Shown: positions 10,294 through 16,721 of the stretch, piece by piece
Layout of the letters: every line of letters starts with the position of its first letter
Numbering within the stretch: the first letter of the stretch is position 1
Source: Paludibacter sp.
Lineage (GTDB): Bacteria; Bacteroidota; Bacteroidia; Bacteroidales; Paludibacteraceae
Assembly (NCBI GenBank): GCA_028690665.1
Contig: JAQVAV010000002.1
Location: 62,001 to 126,000 of the forward strand
Direction of reading: 5' to 3'
Length of the DNA: 64,000 nucleotides
Position numbers and translations under genes: made by a program
Notes under the pieces: model-generated
The model's input: only the letters and a program-made list of their open reading frames with translations
Databases searched by the model: none
What the model was told of the DNA's origin: nothing

Positions 10294-10537
10294 AATTCCC
10301 CGTTCTTCCGGATTTACGAAATAATTTTCGCACTCGTATGAGGGGTTTTGTAAACCCCTCGTAATGTATTATATCCCGATAACTATCGGGATTGTAATGC
10401 GAAATATTTCTATTAAGCAAAGATATGATTTTATTTGAAAAATAAGCGGAATGCAATTCCTTATAACATAGAAAGGTGTGATTGCAAATCACACCCGACG
10501 AACGCCATCATTTGCTCATTGAATAAATATATCCGAA
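10294..10537. repeat. Hairpin-rich interspersed repeat, copy 1
   Basis: About 240 bases that recur in diverged form at 11982-12218. Four short hairpins follow one another: 10340-10360 (9-bp stem with a 3-base loop), 10373-10392 (8-bp stem), 10448-10460 (5-bp stem) and 10475-10495 (8-bp stem). The strings GGATTTACGA, TGTAATGCGAAA, TTAAGCAAAGATAT and TGATTGCAAATCACACC are shared between copies. No protein frame is conserved, so this is a non-coding repeat, possibly REP/BIME-like DNA of the kind moved by REP-associated tyrosine transposases. No transposase is in the window. Confidence 0.75.
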
Positions 10538-10647
10538 TTGACGGGGCAATTTTACACCTGCCATTTTCCCTCTTAGTATTTAATCTATATCATTGATAAT
10601 AAGATGTATATTGTTTTGTTGCCAGATTTGATACATAACCACAAACC

Positions 10648-11082
10648 TTAGTATTTACGATGGGTCACCAAATAATAAACTCCACTTTGTGGATCTTTAC
10701 GAAAAACATAAAAAGAGTCGGTATTTGCTTCCTTTACTATTGAATCACTTATTTGCAATTTGTAATTTTGATCCCCACTATCAATTAAGTTAATTCCATT
10801 TTTTAGTTTGCATCTGTAAGAGGCACTTCTCAATTCAATATGCTCTGTTACAACAGAATGAATTTCTGATTGTATAAATAGGTTTTCTATATGAGTATTC
10901 ACCGATTGAATAATTGCAATCCTAATCCCAAAGTATATGATGGCATATGCAACAATTACCCACTTCTTGTCGAAAAGATTTTTCGAAACCAGGCTAAGAA
11001 TATACATTATTCCAAACAATGTTACTAAAGTAAATAAAAAGCTCCACCCTGAGAGATCATATATGAAATAGTATATATCCAT
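10648..11082 (-). CDS. Small membrane protein of unknown function
   Basis: An open frame of 144 residues on the minus strand, not recognised as a known family. Two hydrophobic segments lie at about residues 12-33 (WSFLFTLVTLFGIMYILSLV) and 41-60 (KWVIVAYAIIYFGIRIAII). A soluble tail of about 80 residues follows with alternating beta-like patterns (ASYRCKLKNGINLIDSG, YKLQISDSIV, SFYVFRKDPQSGVYYLV). Residue composition is protein-like and the frame is uninterrupted. It stands alone between two repeat clusters, with no co-directional partner. Function cannot be assigned; it may be an accessory gene brought in with the repeats. Confidence 0.6.
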   Translation of the reverse strand: MDIYYFIYDLSGWSFLFTLVTLFGIMYILSLVSKNLFDKKWVIVAYAIIYFGIRIAIIQSVNTHIENLFIQSEIHSVVTEHIELRSASYRCKLKNGINLIDSGDQNYKLQISDSIVKEANTDSFYVFRKDPQSGVYYLVTHRKY

Positions 11083-11097
11083 AATTTAAATATTAAA

Positions 11098-11346
11098 CCC
11101 CCGTTCCCCGTAGCGTAAAAACCAATGCATCCCGATGTTTGGCGAAGCGTCCCCCGTTCCCCGTAGCGTATAAAACTTGTGCATCCGTTGTTTGGCGAAG
11201 CGTCCCGCTTCGTCAAAGCTAAAAGGAAAGCTCCCGCTTTCCATATTCATTTCCCCCCCATTCTTCGTAGCGTAAAAACCAATGCATCCCGATGTTTGGC
11301 GAAGCGTCCCGCTTCGTCATTGCTAAAATAAAAGCTCCCGCTTTTA
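11098..11346. repeat. Array of three direct repeats with palindromic tails
   Basis: Three head-to-tail units begin CCCCGTTCCCCGTAGCGTA or a close variant: 11098-11152 (shortened), 11153-11242 and 11254-11346. All share GTTTGGCGAAGCGTCC, and the two longer ones continue through GCTTCGTCA to a terminal hairpin (GGAAAGC-TCCC-GCTTTCC in unit 2, TAAAAGC-TCCC-GCTTTTA in unit 3). The arms differ between units but pairing is kept, which points to selection on the hairpin. I see no coding frame. It resembles REP-type repeat DNA. Confidence 0.75.
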
Positions 11347-11374
11347 ATATTATATTTGAATATGCAAGTCGGAA

Positions 11375-11514
11375 GACTTGCTTTTAGCTTCGACATAGCG
11401 AGACGCTATGCCGAACATTCGATATCAACCTACGTTCAACGTGGGACTTGCTTTTATCCACGACCAAGCGAAGACGCTTGGCCGAACATCCTATCTTTCC
11501 AACCTACGCTCAAC
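11375..11514. repeat. Two tandem copies of a second palindromic repeat
   Basis: Two units of about 70 bases (11375-11440 and 11445-11514) share GACTTGCTTTTA, CGAC, GCCGAACAT and CAACCTACG.TCAAC. Each contains a hairpin at the same place: CATAGCG-AGA-CGCTATG in the first and CCAAGCG-AAGA-CGCTTGG in the second, so the arms changed together. A further GCAAGTC-GGAA-GACTTGC hairpin sits at 11363-11380, at the left edge. This is likely a member of the same class of non-coding palindromic repeats as the array to its left. Confidence 0.72.
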
Positions 11515-11681
11515 AGGGGGAACCAAAAAGTTGAAATCTTCTAATTTTAGCCCTGTTATACTCAGAAACTGAACCGGTCGATTTTTAATCTTGTCGTATT
11601 GCATTATTCATATCAGTTAAAAATATGAATAGTCAACGAAAAATACAAATAAATATTGTTGATAAACAATCATATAACAAA

Positions 11682-11906
11682 TTAATTCAAATAATCTCTA
11701 ATACATACTTGTATGAGCTTATGAGGAGGCATTATATAAGTATCTTTAGGAACATCTAATATAGATATGTAAATTTTTTGCAAATCTAATATGTTGATAT
11801 TTTGAATAAACCGACTATATATTCTGGAAACATAAAGAAATTCGCGTCCATATTGGATTTGTTTTTCTTTATTGTCAAAACCTATTTCTAAAAATAATTT
11901 TCTCAT
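11682..11906 (-). CDS. Short ORF of unknown function (doubtful)
   Basis: A frame of 74 residues starting MRKLFLEIGFDNKEKQI on the minus strand. The composition is plausible for a small soluble protein (many I, K, Y and L residues), but AT-rich non-coding DNA gives similar frames and I recognise no family. It directly follows a 20-codon protein-like tail on the same strand (11924-11986), so it might be a second gene of a decayed small operon. Given its repeat-rich setting, it may be a remnant rather than an active gene. Confidence 0.3.
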   Translation of the reverse strand: MRKLFLEIGFDNKEKQIQYGREFLYVSRIYSRFIQNINILDLQKIYISILDVPKDTYIMPPHKLIQVCIRDYLN

Positions 11907-11923
11907 GATATATCGAGTTAATT

Positions 11924-11986
11924 TTAAGGACGTTTTTGCATAGGTGGTCTTTCTCCATAAATTCTTATGTATTCGTCAACTAATTC
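11924..11986 (-). pseudogene. Possible C-terminal tail of a gene truncated by the repeat
   Basis: Reading the minus strand from the edge of repeat copy 2 gives the protein-like string ELVDEYIRIYGERPPMQKRP and then a stop codon. Nothing coding continues beyond the repeat boundary at about 11982. It may be the end of a gene interrupted when the repeat inserted, or coincidence. No start or domain is visible. Confidence 0.25.
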
Positions 11987-12218
11987 CCCCCGTCCTTTCG
12001 GATTTACGAGTAAAATTTCGCACACGTCTGAGGTGATTTGCAATCACCTTGTAACTGGATTATCAGCATTTGTAATGCGAAACATTGTTTTATTAAGCAA
12101 AGATATAAATCTTTTTTTATAAGTAAATTGGATTTTAAATCCTTATAAAGCAGAAGGGTGTGATTGCAAATCACACCTAACGAACGTCACCTTTTACTTG
12201 CAGAATGAACATATCCGA
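11982..12218. repeat. Hairpin-rich interspersed repeat, copy 2
   Basis: The diverged second copy of the element at 10294-10537, in the same orientation. The first hairpin (12031-12049) has arms completely different from those in copy 1 (AGGTGATT/AATCACCT against GGGGTTT/AAACCCC) but sits at the same place, so pairing has been kept. The second hairpin of copy 1 is missing. The third is rewritten (12130-12142) and the fourth is identical in its core (12157-12177). Nothing coding is supported inside it. Confidence 0.75.
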
Positions 12219-12541
12219 AAGGATATGGCTTTCCTAAAATATAGATTGTTTTACATATTAAAAAGAAAATTGTTGGAAAAATATTATATACATAGTTAAA
12301 AATAAGTACTCATAAATAATAGAAAATCAATATGTTATAAATACTATAATTAACATTTATATATACAAAGTGTTTTTGGCGTAAAAATGGAGAAAATTTA
12401 TGGCTATTTTAACTGGCCGGAGGGCGCGAAAAATATATAAGAAACCAAATAGTTTTTTATAAAAAATGTGGGAATTGTGCAAAAAACAAGAATGTAAATT
12501 TATATAAAAAAGAATTTGGGGGACTGAGGCCGTTTTATTTT
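12219..12541. other. AT-rich gap with no gene seen
   Basis: This stretch between repeat copy 2 and the surE cluster is very AT-rich. I see no credible coding frame, tRNA or strong hairpin. It lies downstream of the minus-strand genes and carries no convincing terminator for them. Confidence 0.6.
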
Positions 12542-12832
12542 TTACAGCATAAAGAAACTTGGAATAAGATACAAAATGCCACTTATCATAAAGCCTGTAG
12601 CCAGTTTAAAACTATCCTGCTTATAAAATACGAAAACCAGCACAAGATTGGGCATAACCGACAACATAAGTAATTTGCCCATGAGTGCAGTAGGAAAAAT
12701 AGTTTTCAGTATTTCCTGAATGGACGAATCTCCGGGATAGAACTGGTTGAGGTATAGCCATATAAACAGTGGTGGCAATAAAAGCCCTGGAATAAATCCG
12801 AACAGAAATTTGTTGAATTTTTCTATGGACAT
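12542..12832 (-). CDS. Small integral membrane protein downstream of surE
   Basis: A protein of 96 residues with three predicted membrane helices: about residues 9-28 (LFGFIPGLLLPPLFIWLYL), 50-68 (LMGKLLMLSVMPNLVLVFVF) and 76-95 (LATGFMISGILYLIPSFFML). Short proteins of this kind often follow surE in Bacteroidota, but I cannot give it a named family with confidence. It begins 13 bases after the surE stop on the same strand and probably shares its transcript. A supporting role in the membrane is all that can be inferred. Confidence 0.7.
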   Translation of the reverse strand: MSIEKFNKFLFGFIPGLLLPPLFIWLYLNQFYPGDSSIQEILKTIFPTALMGKLLMLSVMPNLVLVFVFYKQDSFKLATGFMISGILYLIPSFFML

Positions 12833-12845
12833 AAAAGCAGCTTGT

Positions 12846-13616
12846 TTATAAATTCCAGTTTTCTATTGTTTCAAGCATATCGTAGGCTGTCAGGTCTATT
12901 TTTGTGGGTACTACCGAAATATAACCATTAGCCAATGCCCATTCATCCGTGTTTTGCGCATCGGGTTCATGGTTTTCGAAGTGCCCGGTTAGCCAGAAGT
13001 ACGAACGGCCGGCCGGATCAATTCTTTTAGCGAATTCTTTGGTCCAGTGACCTTCACATTGCCGGGTTATCCTAACTCCTTTAATAGTGCCGATCGGAGC
13101 ATTGACATTCAGGCAGATGCCGTAGGGCAAACCTTGTTCCAGAACCGTTTTTGTAATTTTCAGAATATATGGTTCGAATATAGAAAAATCTGCATTATAA
13201 GAATGATCGCACAGTGAAAAGCCGATGGAAGTAATTCCATTTTCACAACCTTCGAGTACTGCTCCCATTGTGCCAGAGTAAATTACATTAATGGCCGAGT
13301 TCGATCCGTGATTGATTCCGGAAACCAATAAATCCGGTTTGCGCTCCAATATCTCATTTAAAGCTAATTTTACACAGTCGGTTGGCGTTCCCGTGCAGGA
13401 ATAGCGGGTCAAACCCTCTGTCTTTTCCAGCAGTCTGTACCGGACTGGCTGAGTTACTGTTATCGCATTCGATTGTCCGGAGCGAGCTCCATCAGGAGCC
13501 ATTACTATTACATCTCCAAGTTCACACATCAACCGTGTCAGTACACTAATACCATTGGCCATATCTCCATCATCGTTTGTTATCAATATCAATGGCCTTT
13601 TTATAATTTGTTTCAT
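12846..13616 (-). CDS. surE: 5'/3'-nucleotidase SurE
   Basis: SurE removes phosphate from nucleoside 5'- and 3'-monophosphates using a divalent metal. The 256-residue protein has the family N-terminus ILITNDDG (metal ligands Asp15 and Asp16), the RSGQSNAIT loop with Ser46, TGTPTDCVKLAL, and SGINHGSN with Asn102 as a further metal ligand. SIGFSL and the NVNAP segment of the Rossmann-like core are also present. Length is typical. The gene lies 10 bases after gldF and 13 before a small membrane-protein gene, all on the minus strand, so the three form a likely operon. No oddities in the active site. Confidence 0.95.
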   Translation of the reverse strand: MKQIIKRPLILITNDDGDMANGISVLTRLMCELGDVIVMAPDGARSGQSNAITVTQPVRYRLLEKTEGLTRYSCTGTPTDCVKLALNEILERKPDLLVSGINHGSNSAINVIYSGTMGAVLEGCENGITSIGFSLCDHSYNADFSIFEPYILKITKTVLEQGLPYGICLNVNAPIGTIKGVRITRQCEGHWTKEFAKRIDPAGRSYFWLTGHFENHEPDAQNTDEWALANGYISVVPTKIDLTAYDMLETIENWNL

Positions 13617-13626
13617 AAAAATTTTT

Positions 13627-14352
13627 TTAATTCTTTGAGATTTTTCTTTCCGTCGCTATCAGAAAGATAAATGATACAATGACAAAATATCCCACATCAC
13701 GCGAATCAATCACACCGCGGCTCATCGATTTGTAATGTGCATTAATGCCAAGGTTTTCAATTATTTCGACAGAGCTTCCTGATTTAAAGAAACTGCCGGT
13801 AATTTCAAAACCGTAAAGCATGAAAAACGAAATTACTACTGCCAGAACAAACGAAATAATCTGATTGTTTGTGAGTGCCGACGAAAAAGTTCCGATGGCA
13901 ATATAAACAGTAGCCAGAAAAATTAGTCCGGCAAATGATCCCCAGAAAGCTCCCGAATCAACATTACCGGCCGGTTCGGCTAAATATGAAACAACCAGAT
14001 AATTGATAATTGTTGGAAGCAGTGCCAGAATAACCAGGGTCCAGCCGGCGAGATATTTTCCCGCAACAATGCCCCATTTTGAAATGGGTTTGGTTATTAA
14101 AAGTTCCCAGGTTCCGGTTTGCTTTTCTTCAGAAAAAGCGCGCATGCTTATAGCAGGGCAAAGGAAGAGGAACAGCCACGGGGTTACATAAAAAAGTCCG
14201 TCAACATTGGCGTAACCCGAATCAGGAATATTGTACTGCCCGGGAATAATCCAAAGCAGCAGTCCTGTAAGTGTCAGAAAAATACCAATTATAATGTAGC
14301 CGGTTGCATTGCTGAAAAATCCGGAAAGTTCTTTTTTATAAACTGAAAACAT
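13627..14352 (-). CDS. gldF: GldF-like ABC-2 transporter permease
   Basis: An inner-membrane permease of 241 residues with six hydrophobic segments (about residues 15-35, 55-72, 100-122, 136-158, 165-186 and 222-238). It begins MFSVYKKELSGFFSNATGYI, contains SMRAFSEEKQTGTWELL, and ends with the INAHYKSMSRGVIDSRDVGYF segment characteristic of gliding-associated GldF. With GldA (ATPase) and GldG, GldF makes an ABC transporter required for gliding in Flavobacterium; its role in non-gliding relatives is uncertain. Here gldG does not follow: surE starts 10 bases later. The gene is first in its cluster and has a TAACTTTG promoter element upstream. Confidence 0.85.
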   Translation of the reverse strand: MFSVYKKELSGFFSNATGYIIIGIFLTLTGLLLWIIPGQYNIPDSGYANVDGLFYVTPWLFLFLCPAISMRAFSEEKQTGTWELLITKPISKWGIVAGKYLAGWTLVILALLPTIINYLVVSYLAEPAGNVDSGAFWGSFAGLIFLATVYIAIGTFSSALTNNQIISFVLAVVISFFMLYGFEITGSFFKSGSSVEIIENLGINAHYKSMSRGVIDSRDVGYFVIVSFIFLIATERKISKN

Positions 14353-14390
14353 CTGTTTGCGTATCTGATGCGTTAAAATAAGATATTTAT

Positions 14391-14398
14391 TATCTTTG
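14391..14398 (+). promoter_or_regulatory. Possible -7 element (TATCTTTG) for the PagL-like gene
   Basis: TATCTTTG matches the Bacteroidota TAnnTTTG consensus on the + strand, about 100 bases before the PagL-like start. No good -33 TTTG is seen. The divergent gldF promoter element lies only a few bases away. Confidence 0.45.
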
Positions 14399-14404
14399 CG
14401 AGGT

Positions 14405-14412
14405 CAAAGTTA
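14405..14412 (-). promoter_or_regulatory. Possible -7 element (TAACTTTG) for the gldF-surE cluster
   Basis: CAAAGTTA on the + strand reads TAACTTTG on the minus strand, 53 bases before the gldF start, fitting the Bacteroidota -7 consensus. It is back to back with a candidate + strand element at 14391. Confidence 0.5.
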
Positions 14413-14499
14413 GCTAATTTTTGTCGTTCCTGCACTTTGGCTTTATGAAACAAATGTGAAAATGAAAATTTCTTTCAGGCATTTTATAGTGGTAATTCA

Positions 14500-15690
14500 A
14501 TGAATAAAAAGATAAACATGTTGCTATTTGCTTTGGCGATGTCATTATGGCCAATTATCGGTCAGACTTCCCGGAATTATTCGTTGAAAGGTGGTTTTAT
14601 TTATGGAAGCGCACTGAAACATACAAAACATTTGGAAAGCTTGGTCAAAGGCCCTGTAACGGGAGGCGAATTCGATATTGAATGGCAAACCCTGCACGAA
14701 AAAAACTGGTATCAGTATATGGGTTTTCCGGAAATAGGGCTTGGCGTTGTCGGTCTTGATTTGGGCAACCCGGAAATGCTTGGACAGTTGTTCGCGGCTT
14801 ATCCTTACCTGAATATAAAGCTGCTTGATTTGAAATTTATGAGGGTAAATATGAAAGGTGGGGCCGGAATAAGTTTTCTGACGAAAACTTTTAATAATAC
14901 AGCTACTGATTTATATGATTTGAATACGGGAAATGCTGCTATCGGTTCCCATTTGAATGTTTATTTCTCAGGAGGAGGTAATCTGGAACTTCCTCTATGC
15001 AGGAATTGGACGGCTGTGGCCGGTTTCGACTGGAATCATGCTTCTAATGGCAGTTTTTACCAGCCTAATTCCGGATTGAATATGCTGAATGCCAGCCTGA
15101 CTTTGAAGTATTATTTCGGCAAAGGAGAGCGTTTTATTCCTCAGAAAAGACAAATTGAAAATATACCGCAGAATTTTACCTTTGAAATTGTGGCTTCGGG
15201 AGGTGCTCGTGAATTGTATTATAAGGACGATAAAATGTACCCGACAGGTTCTTTGGTGTTTGCCGCATATCGCCAGACCGGAAATTTGTTTCGTTTGGGT
15301 TTAGGTGTTGATGCTTTTTACGATGGAGTATATAATGGAAAGACACAATTTAAAAGAACATATCTCACTACGGATGAATTGAAAAATAAAATACGCATTG
15401 GAATCAGTTTTCAGCCGGAAATGGTTTTCGGGCGTTTTTCCGCAGGAATTCATTTTGGACTTTACTTGTATAATCCGTTGAAAAATATTGAACCTTATAC
15501 TGATGCCAGTGAAGGTGTGCTCAATAAACCATTGATTTATGCTTACAACATTGAGGAAGAAGATGGTTGGTTTTATACCCGTGCTGCCTTAAAGTATTCT
15601 TTTTCAAAACATATTTTTGCTTCAATTGGTCTCAAAACCCATTTGCAAAAAGCCGAATTTATAGAATGGGGTCTTGGTTACCGGTTTTGA
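14500..15690 (+). CDS. PagL-like acyloxyacyl hydrolase (lipid A 3-O-deacylase family)
   Basis: An outer membrane protein of 396 residues with a cleavable signal peptide (to IIGQT). The first half has alternating beta-strands and the PagL active-site motif: His180 and Ser182 in NHASNGSFYQPNSGLNM, the H-x-S-N box of lipid A 3-O-deacylases. The rest has repeated amphipathic strands ending in aromatic residues (LGYRF at the C-terminus), as expected for a barrel. It is about twice the length of PagL from enteric bacteria because a second beta-rich half (residues about 215-396) is fused on. It probably removes an acyl chain from lipid A at the cell surface. It stands alone, divergent from gldF. Confidence 0.85.
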   Translation: MNKKINMLLFALAMSLWPIIGQTSRNYSLKGGFIYGSALKHTKHLESLVKGPVTGGEFDIEWQTLHEKNWYQYMGFPEIGLGVVGLDLGNPEMLGQLFAAYPYLNIKLLDLKFMRVNMKGGAGISFLTKTFNNTATDLYDLNTGNAAIGSHLNVYFSGGGNLELPLCRNWTAVAGFDWNHASNGSFYQPNSGLNMLNASLTLKYYFGKGERFIPQKRQIENIPQNFTFEIVASGGARELYYKDDKMYPTGSLVFAAYRQTGNLFRLGLGVDAFYDGVYNGKTQFKRTYLTTDELKNKIRIGISFQPEMVFGRFSAGIHFGLYLYNPLKNIEPYTDASEGVLNKPLIYAYNIEEEDGWFYTRAALKYSFSKHIFASIGLKTHLQKAEFIEWGLGYRF

Positions 15691-15790
15691 GAATAATGCC
15701 AGTCAACGGCTATGAGCAAAACTGTGAATTCGCAGAAATCTTGCCAATTGTTCATAGTCGGGTGTTAGCAGTTCGCCTGTTTGCCTCTTT

Positions 15791-16369
15791 TTATCCTTTT
15801 CCGTTTGCTGGCTGAACTAATGACCAGTGACTATGGATAATTTGCCACTGTTGATCAGAATTTTGCCTGTAAACTTCCGTGCATTTTTCTCGAAACACCT
15901 CGCTTCCGATATGTGATACTAAATTATAACTCAATATCGCTATGTTGCCAGATACTTGCACTATAGGGTTAATCATTTCATAATGTTCCACATAAACCGT
16001 TCCCTGCAAACTGTTATAAAATGTCTGTACCGTTTTTAATCCATCGAATCGTTTTTCCTGGAAAGGGTCAAAATAGGTAATATCTTCTGAGTAAATTTTC
16101 AAATAGCCGGAAGGATTTCCTTTATTCAATTCTTCTAATGCGGCTTTTTCCATTACAATAATGGTTTTTGATATATTTTCCTGATTCATATCTGTTGTTT
16201 TAGGCGGTGTCATATTTTTATTTTTGGAGCTGTCTTGAGCACAACTACACAAACAAATACTAATTGCCGAAAAATAGATAAATTTCTTCAAAATCAATCT
16301 CGTTTTGTTTTTCTGTATTGTAGTTTCTTCTGTGTCCCTTTTTCTGCTTATATTCCAGTATTTTGCCAT
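15791..16369 (-). CDS. SnoaL/NTF2-like fold lipoprotein
   Basis: A protein of 192 residues with a likely lipoprotein signal (hydrophobic FIYFSAISICL then Cys41 or Cys43) preceded by an unusually long charged N-terminus of about 28 residues, so the true start may be internal or use a rare codon. The mature part (residues about 65-190) follows the NTF2/SnoaL-like or DUF4440 pattern: helices with ALEELNKGNPSGYLKIY, strands DITYFDPFQEKRFDG, VYVEHYEMINPIV, NIAILSYNLVSHIG and a final WQIIHSHWSLVQP. Such domains bind small ligands or act as calcium/calmodulin kinase II association-like domains. The actual role is unknown. It converges with the PagL-like gene. Confidence 0.75.
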   Translation of the reverse strand: MAKYWNISRKRDTEETTIQKNKTRLILKKFIYFSAISICLCSCAQDSSKNKNMTPPKTTDMNQENISKTIIVMEKAALEELNKGNPSGYLKIYSEDITYFDPFQEKRFDGLKTVQTFYNSLQGTVYVEHYEMINPIVQVSGNIAILSYNLVSHIGSEVFREKCTEVYRQNSDQQWQIIHSHWSLVQPANGKG

Positions 16370-16668
16370 AAAATTTAATTTTGTATCACTCAGCTAAATT
16401 TCTTGGAAGTATTTCATTGATCTAAAATTTTTCAAAGATACAAAATAGATTTTAATGGATAAGTGGCTCATTTCAACGGGTAGGTTTGATGTTTTTAATA
16501 GATTAAAATATCCCCATACGCTCTGGATGATGAAATTTTATACTGTGCTGATTCGGGTTTGCTGGAAAGGGAATATGGAATGTGGAACATTACTCCCTAA
16601 ATAATTGATAAAAGTGTATATAGAGTTGTATTTGCTAAATTTGTATTCAATAGTCACTTCAAGCATAA

Positions 16669-16706
16669 AAAAGCCGGAATCTGTATTTCAAATTCCGGCT
16701 TTTCTG
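16669..16706 (-). terminator. Terminator of the rimP-nusA-infB operon
   Basis: A perfect 12-base-pair stem (AAAAGCCGGAAT with ATTCCGGCTTTT) with an 11-base loop lies 16 bases beyond the infB stop. It has A and T tracts on both sides, so it may act in both directions. The 299 bases between it and the start of the SnoaL-like gene hold no gene that I can see. Confidence 0.88.
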
Positions 16707-16721
16707 TTATTTAGGTTGTAA

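Noticed and set aside
10220-10492. Minus-strand ORF of 90 residues
   Set aside because: It runs through repeat copy 1, and the second copy does not conserve the frame, so it is chance reading of non-coding repeat DNA.
11098-11346. Possible CRISPR array
   Set aside because: Repeats are only three, longer than CRISPR repeats, and are not separated by unique spacers of constant length; no cas genes are nearby.
11356-11544. Plus-strand ORF of 62 residues over the palindromic array
   Set aside because: It overlaps the two tandem palindromic units and has no conserved frame between them.
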